Source: CAIYRG01 sp965247505
Lineage (GTDB): Bacteria; Pseudomonadota; Alphaproteobacteria; Micropepsales; Micropepsaceae
NCBI GenBank assembly: GCA_965247505.1
Contig: OZ252020.1
Location: 1,798,001-1,862,000 of the forward strand
Length of the DNA stretch: 64,000 nucleotides
Direction: 5' to 3'
Below, one piece after another: positions 34,917 to 43,789 of the stretch (positions are counted from its first letter, which is position 1; every line of letters starts with the position of its first letter). The notes beneath the pieces were generated by a model. It was not told where the DNA came from, ran no database searches, and saw only the letters and a list, made by a program, of their open reading frames with translations. The translations under genes were made by a program, and so were the position numbers.

Positions 34917-35637
34917 CCCATTCTTCTTGTGGCTTGCGCCCCGCGCGTTTGCACCAATTCTCCCAGGCACGGTTAATCGTATAGGATGCGGTGCGCGCAA
35001 TAATTTTGTCGACTTCGCCTGTCGTGAGATAAGTCACATCGCCCATGCGCATTGCTTCCATCTGAAGTTTCGCGCCGCTTTCCAAATAGATAGAAATATG
35101 CACCGCGTGGCGGATGTTTTTGCCGGCAATGACCGAGCCGTGACCGCGCATGAGCGCGGTCTGGCGTGCGCCCATAAACTCCGCGAAGTCACGGCCCATA
35201 TCCAAATTGGCGATCAAGAGATTCGTATCGCCGAATTTGGTTTGCGAATCCCAGATCGGAACCTCATGCCCGATGGAGGCAGCCATATGCACAATCGGTT
35301 TGATCTTAGTTCCCGTAGCGCCGAACGGAATGACGCTGGGCGAATGATTATGCACCACGGAATGAATATCTGGACGCGCTTCGAAAACCGTGCCGTGAAT
35401 AAAGCGCTCCAAATAAGGTTGGCGATCATCGTCGCTGACAAGCTCGCCTTCGAGCGTGAACTCCATGATGTCGCCCACTTCGATACAGTCCGGCGCTCTT
35501 GCACGCGACATCAGAAAATGATTCGGGTTGTCTGGGTGGCGACCGCTGATATGTCCGAAGGAGTCGACGACATCTTCACGTGCTAGAATTTTGTTTGCGG
35601 TAACGAGCTCTTCCAAAAGGTAATCGAGATAGTTCAC
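34906..35637 (-). CDS. class II aldolase/adducin family protein
   Basis: A 243-residue protein with the class II aldolase fold. SFGHISGRHPDNPNHFLMSR, GTVFEARPDIHSVVHNHSP (about 95-113, with metal His), and LMRGHGSVIAGKNIRHAVHI (about 160-180, further metal His) are the family hallmarks, and Glu/His ligands are present. I start at the GTG at 35637 (VNYLDYLLEELV); the frame is open much further upstream but would run through the VanZ-like gene. The substrate is unknown. Relatives act on small sugar phosphates or hydroxy acids. Confidence 0.85.
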   Translation of the reverse strand: MNYLDYLLEELVTANKILAREDVVDSFGHISGRHPDNPNHFLMSRARAPDCIEVGDIMEFTLEGELVSDDDRQPYLERFIHGTVFEARPDIHSVVHNHSPSVIPFGATGTKIKPIVHMAASIGHEVPIWDSQTKFGDTNLLIANLDMGRDFAEFMGARQTALMRGHGSVIAGKNIRHAVHISIYLESGAKLQMEAMRMGDVTYLTTGEVDKIIARTASYTINRAWENWCKRAGRKPQEEWVKE

Positions 35638-35711
35638 ATGTCCCCCCGGATGGTAAATCCTAAATTGAGTTTTGTGCCGCCTAAACGAAACGTCGTTTTC
35701 TAGAGCGCTTT

Positions 35712-36110
35712 CTATTCTGAATTTGAAACATAGCGGCGGTAGAGAGGTTCGACGATAGCCCTGCCGGAGAATCCACCGCAGACGGCCCCAACGCCATTGG
35801 CAATGGCGTCGTAAAGTTCGGTTTCGCGCCCGGTAAAGGATTGCAGAATTTCCAGAACCGCCCCAAGCGCGATCAAACCCACCACGGCCCAAATGCTGGC
35901 CCGGCGCTCGTGAAGCGCCATGGCAGCCATCCCCGCAAGGCCGCCATAGGCGACAAAATGACCGATCAAATCCTGAAAGCTAATGCCGAGATCGAAGGGG
36001 GGGATCGTCAGCGCAATCAGCGAGATCCAAACGACCAGCGCCAGCGAGGGCCAGAACAACAGTGCGACGGCGATTCTGGCCCGGTGGAGACTTGCCCGGC
36101 TCGACATCAT
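35712..36110 (-). CDS. VanZ-like membrane protein
   Basis: A 132-residue protein with four hydrophobic helices. FDLGISFQDLIGHFVAYGGL (about 39-58) and LGAVLEILQSFTGRETELYD then AIANGVGAVCGG (about 84-115) fit the VanZ family pattern (DK..H...Y, E..Q......D...N..G). The function of most VanZ-like proteins is unknown. It is upstream of the aldolase in the same direction; the 74-bp gap contains a weak hairpin. Confidence 0.78.
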   Translation of the reverse strand: MMSSRASLHRARIAVALLFWPSLALVVWISLIALTIPPFDLGISFQDLIGHFVAYGGLAGMAAMALHERRASIWAVVGLIALGAVLEILQSFTGRETELYDAIANGVGAVCGGFSGRAIVEPLYRRYVSNSE

Positions 36111-36240
36111 TGGAATCTACAAATCATTTGGGGGATTTGCCCCATTGCGTGCCGGCTTGCAAATCCGGCTTAAGCGCGTATAACGCCCGCTCTTTGAATG
36201 CGAGCCGGCCGGCGTAAGGGCATGCCGAGGCGGTTCGGAA

Positions 36241-36268
36241 ACGCTGTCGGAGCGTGGACAATGGTCCA
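36241..36268 (+). other. two short hairpins in the rpmI leader
   Basis: ACGCT/AGCGT and TGGAC/GTCCA hairpins lie side by side just ahead of the rpmI SD (AAGGAGA). No infC gene or classical L20 operator is visible upstream. A role in autoregulation by L20 is possible but not shown. Confidence 0.3.
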
Positions 36269-36292
36269 AAACAGCTCCAAAGGAGACGCGAA

Positions 36293-36493
36293 ATGCCCAA
36301 AATGAAGTCCAAGTCGGGCGCTAAAAAGCGTTTCCGCTTCACCGCCAACGGCAAAATAAAAGCCGGCCAGGCGGGTAAACGCCACGGCATGATCAAACGC
36401 TCGAATGAGCAAATCCGCCTCCTTCGCGGAACCCGAGTCGTGTCCCCATCCGAAACCCAGCGCATTAAGCGCTGGCTGCCCTACGCCGGTTAG
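36293..36493 (+). CDS. rpmI: 50S ribosomal protein L35
   Basis: 66 residues beginning MPKMKSKSGAKKRFRFTANG. The ATG at 36293 has the SD AAGGAGA. KRHGMIKRSNEQIRLLRGTR and RIKRWLPYAG are typical. It is followed by rplT after 10 bp. infC, which often precedes this pair, is not here. Confidence 0.97.
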   Translation: MPKMKSKSGAKKRFRFTANGKIKAGQAGKRHGMIKRSNEQIRLLRGTRVVSPSETQRIKRWLPYAG

Positions 36494-36503
36494 GGGGATC
36501 TAG

Positions 36504-36860
36504 ATGTCAAAAGCTCGCCGCGCCGTTCCCTCGCATGCTCGCCGTAAACGCGTCTTTAAACAGGTCAAAGGCTTTCGTGGCCGCCGCAAGAACACCATTA
36601 CCTCGGCCAATGCCGCGGCGGATCGTTCGATGCAGTACGCCTATATCGGGCGCAAGCTGAGAAAGCGGAATTTCCGCGCTCTGTGGATTTCACGCATCAA
36701 CGCCGCCGTGCGCGAGCATGGCCTCACCTATAGCCGATTTATCAGCGGCCTCGCCCGCGCAGGGATCGAGATCGATCGAAAAGTTCTTGCCGATCTCGCC
36801 GTGCGTGAGCCCGAGGCCTTCAAGGCTCTGGTGGATCATGCGAATTCGGTAAAAGCGTAA
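36504..36860 (+). CDS. rplT: 50S ribosomal protein L20
   Basis: 118 residues, the standard length. KRVFKQVKGFRGRRKNTITS, YAYIGRKLRKRNFRALWISR, INAAVREHGLTYSRFISGLA and IDRKVLADLAVREPEAF follow in order. It binds 23S rRNA early in 50S assembly and in many bacteria represses its own operon. Confidence 0.98.
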   Translation: MSKARRAVPSHARRKRVFKQVKGFRGRRKNTITSANAAADRSMQYAYIGRKLRKRNFRALWISRINAAVREHGLTYSRFISGLARAGIEIDRKVLADLAVREPEAFKALVDHANSVKA

Positions 36861-36944
36861 ATAGCGTTCAGCCCCCATCGGAGCAAAGCCGGGATGGCAT
36901 GATGCCACTCGTGCTATATGCGGATTCGATTGGGTGGGATGATT

Positions 36945-37445
36945 ATGCTCGACAGCTCCTATATCCAGAAAATGGCTAGCTATAATCGCTGGCAAAATAG
37001 GAATCTCTACGCGGTCGCTAGCGAACTATCGCCGGATGAAAGACTGTTCGAGCGCGGTGCCTTTTTTGGCTCAATCCATAAGACCCTCAATCATATTCTT
37101 TGGGGGGACCGCATGTGGATGAGCAGATTCGCGGACATGCCGCCCCCCGATGGCGGCATCAAAGTCTCGACCGAGCTTCACGCGGAATGGGACGAGCTTT
37201 GTGAGAAACGCGTTGAAATGGACGAGGCGATTATCGACTGGGCCCATCGTCTGGACGCCGACTGGATTACCGGAGATCTGACTTGGATTTCAGGAATTAC
37301 TAAGCGCGAGATGACAAACCCAAAATGGTTGCTGCTCGCGCATATGTTCAACCATCAAACCCATCACCGCGGCCAAGTGCATTGCATGCTGACCCAAGCA
37401 GCCGGCAAGCCGGATGATACCGATCTCGCTTTTATGCCGGAGTAG
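36945..37445 (+). CDS. DinB family protein
   Basis: A four-helix-bundle DinB/YfiT-type protein of about 166 residues. Three metal-binding His are visible: SIHKTLNHILWGDRMW (about 40-55) and FNHQTHHRGQVHCML near the C-terminus. I start at the ATG at 36945 (MLDSSYIQKM), 7 bases after GGTGGG; ATGs at 36918 and 36939 are in frame. Family members are often metal-dependent thiol transferases; the substrate is unknown. It is 5 bp upstream of pheS. Confidence 0.88.
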   Translation: MLDSSYIQKMASYNRWQNRNLYAVASELSPDERLFERGAFFGSIHKTLNHILWGDRMWMSRFADMPPPDGGIKVSTELHAEWDELCEKRVEMDEAIIDWAHRLDADWITGDLTWISGITKREMTNPKWLLLAHMFNHQTHHRGQVHCMLTQAAGKPDDTDLAFMPE

Positions 37446-37450
37446 TTCGC

Positions 37451-38527
37451 TTGCCCGATTTGAACAATTTGGAAAACCAGCTTCTGAAAGATGTTGCCGC
37501 AGCGTCCGACCAAGCCGCGCTGGAAGGTTTGCGTGTGGGCGCGCTTGGCAAAAAAGGCTCCATCAGCGAGCTCCTAAAAACGCTTGGCAAGATGAGCCCG
37601 GAAGAGCGCAAGGAAAAAGGCCCCCTCATCAACTCTTTGCGCGATAAAATTGCAGCGGCGATCGCTGCGCGTAAAGCAGAGCTTGAAAGCGAAGCGTTGG
37701 ACGCGCGGCTCATCGCTGAGCGTATCGACATCACCTTGCCGCCGCAGCAAATTGCCCGCGGATCCATTCACCCTGTCAGCCAAGTCCAAGCTGAGATCAC
37801 GGTCATTCTAAGCGCGCTGGGTTTTGCTGTTGCCGAAGGGCCGGACGTTGAAAGCGACGATTATAACTTTAACCGGCTGAATATTCCGCCCGAGCATCCG
37901 GCGCGTCAGATGCACGATACCTTCTATATGAAGCCGCAGGGCGATGGTTCGCGCCCGCTTTTAAGAACCCATACCAGCCCGGTGCAGGTGCGCACCATGC
38001 TGACGCAGAAGCCGCCTATTCGCATCATCGCGCCGGGCCGCGCCTATCGCTGCGATTCCGATGCCACTCACACGCCGATGTTCCATCAGGTGGAAGGCCT
38101 TGTCATCGACGAAACAACCCATCTCGGCCATTTGAAATGGACGCTGGAAGAGCTCTGCCGCGCCTTTTTCGAAGTGCCCATGGTCGCGATGCGCCTTCGC
38201 CCCTCTTACTTTCCTTTCACCGATCCTTCGGTCGAGGTCGATATTCAATGCGACCGCTCGGGTGGAAAAATTCGCTTTGGCGAAGGTGACGATTGGATGG
38301 AGGTCGCGGGCGCCGGAATGGTGCATCCGCGCGTTCTTGAGATGTGCGAAATCGATCCCGAACGCTACCAAGGCTATGCCTTCGGCATGGGACTCGACCG
38401 GCTTGCGATGCTGAAATATTGCATTCCGGATTTACGCCCCTTCTTCGATTCCGATTTGCGCTGGTTGAAACATTACAGCTTTGCGGCTCTCGACATTCCT
38501 TCCCAAGAAGGGGGCTTGAGCCGATGA
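37451..38527 (+). CDS. pheS: phenylalanyl-tRNA synthetase, alpha subunit
   Basis: Catalytic subunit of the (alpha-beta)2 enzyme. The 358 residues comprise an N-terminal coiled coil (1-85), motif 1 around GFAVAEGPDVESDDYNFNRL (about 120-139), motif 2 (LLRTHTSPVQVRTM; GRAYRCDSDATHTPMFHQVE), SYFPFTDPSVEVD, and motif 3 (GFGMG-like YAFGMGLDRLAMLKY). The start is a TTG (37451) with GGAG 8 bases upstream. The stop overlaps pheT by 4 bases. Confidence 0.97.
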   Translation: MPDLNNLENQLLKDVAAASDQAALEGLRVGALGKKGSISELLKTLGKMSPEERKEKGPLINSLRDKIAAAIAARKAELESEALDARLIAERIDITLPPQQIARGSIHPVSQVQAEITVILSALGFAVAEGPDVESDDYNFNRLNIPPEHPARQMHDTFYMKPQGDGSRPLLRTHTSPVQVRTMLTQKPPIRIIAPGRAYRCDSDATHTPMFHQVEGLVIDETTHLGHLKWTLEELCRAFFEVPMVAMRLRPSYFPFTDPSVEVDIQCDRSGGKIRFGEGDDWMEVAGAGMVHPRVLEMCEIDPERYQGYAFGMGLDRLAMLKYCIPDLRPFFDSDLRWLKHYSFAALDIPSQEGGLSR

Positions 38528-40917
38528 AGTTCACGCTCTCCTGGTTGAAGGATCACCTCGAGACGGATGCAAGCGTCGAGACCATCTCCGACACGCTGAC
38601 GCGCATTGGTTTGGAAGTCGAAGGCATCGAAGACAAAGCGAAGTCGCTAAGCGCCTTCACCGTCGCAGAAGTAATTTCCGCCGAGCCGCATCCCGATGCC
38701 GACCGACTGCGCGTATGCATGGTCAATGATGGGAGCGAGACCATTCAGGTGGTATGCGGCGCGCCGAATGCGCGTGCTGGGATGAAGGGTGTCTTTGCGC
38801 CCACCGACACCTATGTTCCCGGCTCCGACATGACTTTGAAAGCCGTGAAGATCCGTGGTGTCGAATCGCACGGTATGCTGTGCTCGGAGCGCGAGCTGGA
38901 ACTCTCCAACGAGCATGACGGCATAATCGAGCTGCAATCGGACGCAGCCGTAGGAAGCTCCGCCGCCGAGGCGCTTGGCTTAAACGATCCAGTGTTCGAC
39001 GTTGCGATTACGCCTAACAGAGGCGATTGCACGTCTGTTTACGGCATCGCGCGCGATCTTGCTGCAGCAGGCCTCGGCAAGCTGAAAGACGGACGTGTTG
39101 CGCCGGTAAAGAGTGAATTCGCATCGCCGATTACGACCGCGCTGGAATTCCCGGACGACACGAAAGGCGCCTGCCCGATCTTCGCCGGTCGCTTGGTGCG
39201 CGGCGTTAAGAACGGGCCCAGTCCCGAATGGCTGCAGACCCGATTAAAGGCGATCGGCCTTCGTCCGATTTCCGCGCTGGTCGACGTGACCAATCTTATT
39301 TCGCATGACCGCGGACGCCCTTTGCATGTTTTCGACACCGCAAAGTTCCAAGGCAATTTGCGCGCGCGCCTTGCCAAAAAGGGCGAGACGCTTCTTGCGC
39401 TGGACGAAAACGTGTACACGCTTGACGAAGAGATGACGGTCATCGCGGACGATGTAAGCGCGCGCGGTATTGCCGGCGTGATGGGCGGCCTGGATTCAGG
39501 CTGCACCGAAACGACGACGGATGTTTTTATCGAATCTGCTTTTTTCGACCCGGTACGCACCGCACGCACCGGGCGCACGCTCGGTATTATTTCCGATGCA
39601 CGTTACCGTTTCGAGCGTGGCGTCGATCCAGAATTCGTGCTTGGCGGATTGGAGCTGGCTACCAAGCTTATTCTGGAAATTTGCGGCGGCGAGGCCTCGG
39701 AAATTTCCCAAGCCGGTGCGCCCCCGGAGTGGAACCGGGAAATCGCGTTCGATCCGGCGGCCGTCACGCGGCTTGCCGGCCTTGTCGTGCCTTTGGCTGA
39801 GATCGTCGAAATCCTAAAAGCGCTGGGCTTTGCCATTGAAGGCAAGGGCCCGCTTCGCGTAACCCCGCCATCTTGGCGCAGCGATGTCCATGGCAGCGCC
39901 GATCTCGTCGAAGAGATCGTGCGCATCAAAGGGTTGGACTCGATCGAATCCGTTCCAATGAACCGCGATGGAGCACTGACCGGAGCTGTGCTCAATCCCG
40001 CTCAAAGGCGCACATCCATAGCGCGCCGCGCCTTGGCGTCTGCGGGCCTCAATGAATGCGTGCATTATTCCTTTGTTCCCCGGGCCCATGCCGCGTTGTT
40101 CGGAGGGGGCGACGATTCGCGGCAATTGGAAAATCCAATCTCGGCCGATCTAGATGCTTTGCGCCCCAGCCTTATTCCTTCACTCCTTGCCGCAGTAGCG
40201 CGCAATCAAGCGCGTGGCATCGCCCATCTATCTCTTTTTGAAATAGGCGCACAGTTTTCTAGTGGCAAACCCGGTGATCAGACGAATATCGCAGCAGGCA
40301 TGCGCGCTGGCGAGCCGCCGCGCCATTGGATCATGGGCGCGCGCATCGATGCCTTCAGCGCAAAAGCGGACATGCTGCGCGCCTTGGAAGCCGCCTGGGG
40401 GCAAGCGGTCAATATCCCGGCGAGCCCTAATGCCCCGACCTGGTATCACCCGGGCCGTTCGGGCGCGCTGAGGATGGGTCCTAAGGCTCTGGCCTATTTT
40501 GGCGAGCTTAATCCGCGGGGGCTCACCGCCCTCGACATTAAGGGCCCTGCGGCAGCGTTTGAGATATTCCTCGACGCCATCCCCGAGCCCAAAACGCGCG
40601 CCGGCAAGACGCGTGCGCCCTTAGAAGCATCCGATTTTCCTGCGGTTGAGCGCGATTTCGCTTTTGTGATCGAGTCGTCCGTCACCGCGGAAGCCGTGAT
40701 CCGCGCAGCGCAATCGGTGGATCGCAAGCTGATCGAAGAGGTCAGCGTTTTCGATCTCTATGAGGGCAAGGGCATCGCGGAGGGCCATAAATCGCTGGCG
40801 ATATCCGTGCGGCTTCAGCCCAAGGACAAAACGCTGACCGAGCCCGAAATCGAGGCAGTGGCGGAAAAGATCATCGCGGCGGTAGGCAAGGCAACCAGCG
40901 GCACGCTTCGGAGCTGA
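38524..40917 (+). CDS. pheT: phenylalanyl-tRNA synthetase, beta subunit
   Basis: 797 residues starting MKFTLSWLKDHLETDAS at the ATG overlapping the pheS stop (ATGA). Order: tRNA-binding OB domain (about 40-150, VVCGAPNARAGMKGVFAPTD), B3/B4 editing domain (about 210-385, PISALVDVTNLISHDRGRPL), B5 (about 400-475), the catalytic-like core, and a C-terminal ferredoxin-fold anticodon-binding domain (about 700-797, FPAVERDFAFVIE). An open frame begins at 38344 but lies inside pheS and is not used. Confidence 0.97.
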   Translation: MKFTLSWLKDHLETDASVETISDTLTRIGLEVEGIEDKAKSLSAFTVAEVISAEPHPDADRLRVCMVNDGSETIQVVCGAPNARAGMKGVFAPTDTYVPGSDMTLKAVKIRGVESHGMLCSERELELSNEHDGIIELQSDAAVGSSAAEALGLNDPVFDVAITPNRGDCTSVYGIARDLAAAGLGKLKDGRVAPVKSEFASPITTALEFPDDTKGACPIFAGRLVRGVKNGPSPEWLQTRLKAIGLRPISALVDVTNLISHDRGRPLHVFDTAKFQGNLRARLAKKGETLLALDENVYTLDEEMTVIADDVSARGIAGVMGGLDSGCTETTTDVFIESAFFDPVRTARTGRTLGIISDARYRFERGVDPEFVLGGLELATKLILEICGGEASEISQAGAPPEWNREIAFDPAAVTRLAGLVVPLAEIVEILKALGFAIEGKGPLRVTPPSWRSDVHGSADLVEEIVRIKGLDSIESVPMNRDGALTGAVLNPAQRRTSIARRALASAGLNECVHYSFVPRAHAALFGGGDDSRQLENPISADLDALRPSLIPSLLAAVARNQARGIAHLSLFEIGAQFSSGKPGDQTNIAAGMRAGEPPRHWIMGARIDAFSAKADMLRALEAAWGQAVNIPASPNAPTWYHPGRSGALRMGPKALAYFGELNPRGLTALDIKGPAAAFEIFLDAIPEPKTRAGKTRAPLEASDFPAVERDFAFVIESSVTAEAVIRAAQSVDRKLIEEVSVFDLYEGKGIAEGHKSLAISVRLQPKDKTLTEPEIEAVAEKIIAAVGKATSGTLRS

Positions 40918-40976
40918 CCGGAAGCAAAGCGCAGGGCGCTTCGACACGCCCCACTTAAGGACGTTATGATTCAGCT

Positions 40977-41843
40977 ATGGCGATTTGGCACGACAAACGC
41001 GGAAATTTTTCAGCCCTTAGGGCGGTAACGCTGCTTGCGCTGATTACGCCCGCTCTCTTTGGCGCCTATTACACATTGAATTCCGATTGGGGTCCGAGGC
41101 CCTTCGACGCGGTGACCCATTACAGCGGCTTATGGGGCATCCGTATATTGGCAGCGACCTATTTGGTGACCCTGCTGCGCCGCATGGGGCGCTGGCCGAG
41201 GCTGATCGATATACGCCGCATGATCGGAGTCGCGTGTTTTTGCTATCTCGTCTTTCATGTCTCGCTCTATATCGTCGATCAAGCTTTCGACATCCCGACT
41301 GTGATCTCCGAAATTATTCTTCGCATTTATTTGACCATCGGCTTTCTAGCTTTTTCAGGCGTGACCGCGCTCGCGATTACATCGAATGATTACATGGTGC
41401 GGCGCATGGGCGGGATGCGTTGGCGAAAGCTCCATTGGCTGATCCACCCGATCATTGTCCTCGGCGCCATCCATAATTTTATGCAGTCCAAGCTCGACAT
41501 GTTTCATCCCACGGTCCTTTCGGGAATAGTCCTTTTCGCGATGGCCTACCGCTTGGTGCACTGGAAGCTGCCGCGTGCCGCCAAGACCTCTCGAGGCGAG
41601 CTACCGTTTTGGATGCTTAGCTTACTCGGGTTTTTTACCGGCACCGCGACTTTTCTGGCCGAAGCGGTCGGGTTTTGGATTGCGTACGGCGTCTCGCCCT
41701 TAATGGTGTTGCAGTTGGGTTTCGATTTAAGCGCCGGAATTCGCCCCGGCTGGTATGTCTTCGCGGCCTGCGCGATCTTGCTTACCATCGCGGCCATTCG
41801 CCAGAGGCCGGACTTAAAGAGACGCGAACTTGCCGCTGCTTAA
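40977..41843 (+). CDS. MsrQ-like ferric-reductase-type heme membrane protein
   Basis: A 288-residue protein with a ferric reductase-like transmembrane domain of about six helices. VTHYSGLWGIRILAATYLVT, CFCYLVFHVSLYIVD and LHWLIHPIIVLGAIHNFMQS supply the His pairs expected to bind b-heme. It is close to MsrQ, which passes electrons to the periplasmic methionine sulfoxide reductase MsrP, but no msrP lies next to it. A C-terminal addition of about 80 residues with two more helices is longer than typical MsrQ. Confidence 0.75.
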   Translation: MAIWHDKRGNFSALRAVTLLALITPALFGAYYTLNSDWGPRPFDAVTHYSGLWGIRILAATYLVTLLRRMGRWPRLIDIRRMIGVACFCYLVFHVSLYIVDQAFDIPTVISEIILRIYLTIGFLAFSGVTALAITSNDYMVRRMGGMRWRKLHWLIHPIIVLGAIHNFMQSKLDMFHPTVLSGIVLFAMAYRLVHWKLPRAAKTSRGELPFWMLSLLGFFTGTATFLAEAVGFWIAYGVSPLMVLQLGFDLSAGIRPGWYVFAACAILLTIAAIRQRPDLKRRELAAA

Positions 41844-41922
41844 GAACGCCCGTGGCGGCACCGGTTTAACGCACTGGCTTTGACACTAGACGGGCGATTA
41901 GCCCCTCGCTATTCAGACGCCC

Positions 41923-43725
41923 ATGGCCGAGCTTTCCCATATTCGGAATTTCTCCATCGTCGCCCATATCGACCACGGCAAGTCGACGCTGGCCGATCGC
42001 CTCATTCAATATTGCGGCGGGCTCACCGCACGCGAGATGAAGGAGCAAGTGCTCGACTCCATGGAGATCGAGCGCGAGCGCGGGATCACCATCAAAGCGC
42101 AGACCGTGCGCCTGACCTACAAAGCCAAAAACGGCCAGACCTATATCCTCAATTTGATGGACACGCCCGGCCATGTGGACTTCGCCTATGAGGTTTCGCG
42201 CTGCCTTTACGCCTGCGAGGGCGCGCTTTTGGTGGTGGACGCCAGCCAGGGCGTCGAAGCCCAAACCCTGGCCAATGTTTATCTCGCGATCGATGCCGGG
42301 CTGGAAATTGTTCCCGTATTGAACAAGATTGATCTGCCCGCTGCCGAGCCCGAGCGCATTCGCAGCCAGATCGAAGACGTAATCGGTATTGATGCCTCTG
42401 AAGCCATCGAGGTTTCGGCCAAGAGCGGCCTCAACATCGACCAGCTTTTGGAAGCCATAGTTTCCAAACTTCCTGCGCCTAAGGGCGATAGCGCAAAGCC
42501 CCTAAAGGCGCTTTTGGTCGATTCCTGGTACGATTCCTATCTCGGCGTTGTGGTTCTCGTGCGCGTGATCGACGGCGAGCTGAAAAAGGGCGGTCGCATT
42601 AAGATGATGGCCGCCGATGCGAGTTATCAAGTAGATCGCGTCGGTATTTTTACGCCAAAGAAAGAGGGTGTTGAGCGTCTTGGGCCCGGCGAAGTCGGAT
42701 TCTTGACCGCGGCCATCAAGCAAGTCGCCGACACGCAGATTGGTGACACCATCACCACCGAGAAAGGCGGGACCACGGAACCGCTTTCCGGTTTCAAGCC
42801 GGTGCTGCAAGTTGTGTTTTGCGGATTCTTCCCTGCCGATGCTGCGGAGTTCGAATCTTTGCGCGACGGATTGGGAAGGCTTCATCTCAACGATGCAAGC
42901 TTTACCTATGAAATGGAAACCTCTGCTGCGCTCGGCTTTGGTTTTCGTTGCGGCTTTCTAGGCCTACTGCATTTGGAAATTGTGCGAGAGCGTATCGACC
43001 GCGAATTCGGCATCGATCTCATCGCCACCGCGCCGTCTGTCGTTTATCGCCTTCACATGAATGACGGCAAGATGAAGGAGTTGCACAACCCCGCAGACAT
43101 GCCGGACCCAGTCTATGTCGATTACATGGAAGAGCCTTGGATCAAAGCGACTATCCTTGTTCCCGACGAGCATTTGGGCGGCGTGTTGAAACTCTGTCAG
43201 GACCGGCGCGGCGAACAGGTTGAGCTCACCTATGCCGGCAGCCGCGCGATGTTGGTTTACCTTCTTCCCCTAAACGAAGTGGTGTTCGATTTTTACGACC
43301 GCTTAAAATCGGTTAGCCGCGGCTATGCTAGTTTCGATTATCATATCGAAGATTACCGCCAGGGCAATCTCGTGAAGATGAGCGTTCTCGTCAACGCCGA
43401 GCCCGTGGATGCTCTCTCCATGATCGTGCACCGTACGCGTGCCGATGCCCGTGGGCGTTCCATGTGCGAAAAGCTGAAAGAACTTATTCCGCGCCACATG
43501 TTTCAGATTCCCATACAAGCGGCGCTCGGCGGCAAGATCATCGCGCGCGAGACTTTAAGTGCGTTGCGCAAGGACGTGACCGCGAAATGCTATGGCGGCG
43601 ATATTTCCCGCAAGCGCAAACTCCTCGACAAGCAGAAAGCGGGGAAAAAGAAGATGCGCCAATTCGGCAAAGTCGACATTCCGCAAGAAGCCTTTATCGC
43701 CGCTCTAAAGATGGACGAGGATTAG
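41923..43725 (+). CDS. lepA: elongation factor 4 (LepA)
   Basis: Ribosomal back-translocase/assembly GTPase. The 600 residues have G1 IVAHIDHGKSTLADRL (about 12-27), G2 RGITIKAQ, G3 MDTPGHVDF, G4 LNKIDLPAA, and the EF-G-like domains. The C-terminal LepA-specific domain is marked by YHIEDYRQGNLVKMSVLVNA, IQAALGGKIIARETLSALRK and VTAKCYGGDISRKRKLLDKQ near the end. The ATG at 41923 is the family start. It is isolated. Confidence 0.98.
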   Translation: MAELSHIRNFSIVAHIDHGKSTLADRLIQYCGGLTAREMKEQVLDSMEIERERGITIKAQTVRLTYKAKNGQTYILNLMDTPGHVDFAYEVSRCLYACEGALLVVDASQGVEAQTLANVYLAIDAGLEIVPVLNKIDLPAAEPERIRSQIEDVIGIDASEAIEVSAKSGLNIDQLLEAIVSKLPAPKGDSAKPLKALLVDSWYDSYLGVVVLVRVIDGELKKGGRIKMMAADASYQVDRVGIFTPKKEGVERLGPGEVGFLTAAIKQVADTQIGDTITTEKGGTTEPLSGFKPVLQVVFCGFFPADAAEFESLRDGLGRLHLNDASFTYEMETSAALGFGFRCGFLGLLHLEIVRERIDREFGIDLIATAPSVVYRLHMNDGKMKELHNPADMPDPVYVDYMEEPWIKATILVPDEHLGGVLKLCQDRRGEQVELTYAGSRAMLVYLLPLNEVVFDFYDRLKSVSRGYASFDYHIEDYRQGNLVKMSVLVNAEPVDALSMIVHRTRADARGRSMCEKLKELIPRHMFQIPIQAALGGKIIARETLSALRKDVTAKCYGGDISRKRKLLDKQKAGKKKMRQFGKVDIPQEAFIAALKMDED

Positions 43726-43789
43726 GGCATAGTTCTGCCATTCTTGTGCTTTAGGTCCACGCAAGATTAAGCGTTGCGGGAGGTACTTG

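Noticed and set aside
34906..35892. A 328-residue form of the aldolase.
   Set aside because: The extension runs antisense-free but through the VanZ-like gene in another frame and has no family similarity; the GTG at 35637 fits the family length.
38344..38523. A pheT start 180 bases upstream, inside pheS.
   Set aside because: The ATG at 38524 overlaps the pheS stop in the normal way, and the extension is the shadow of pheS.
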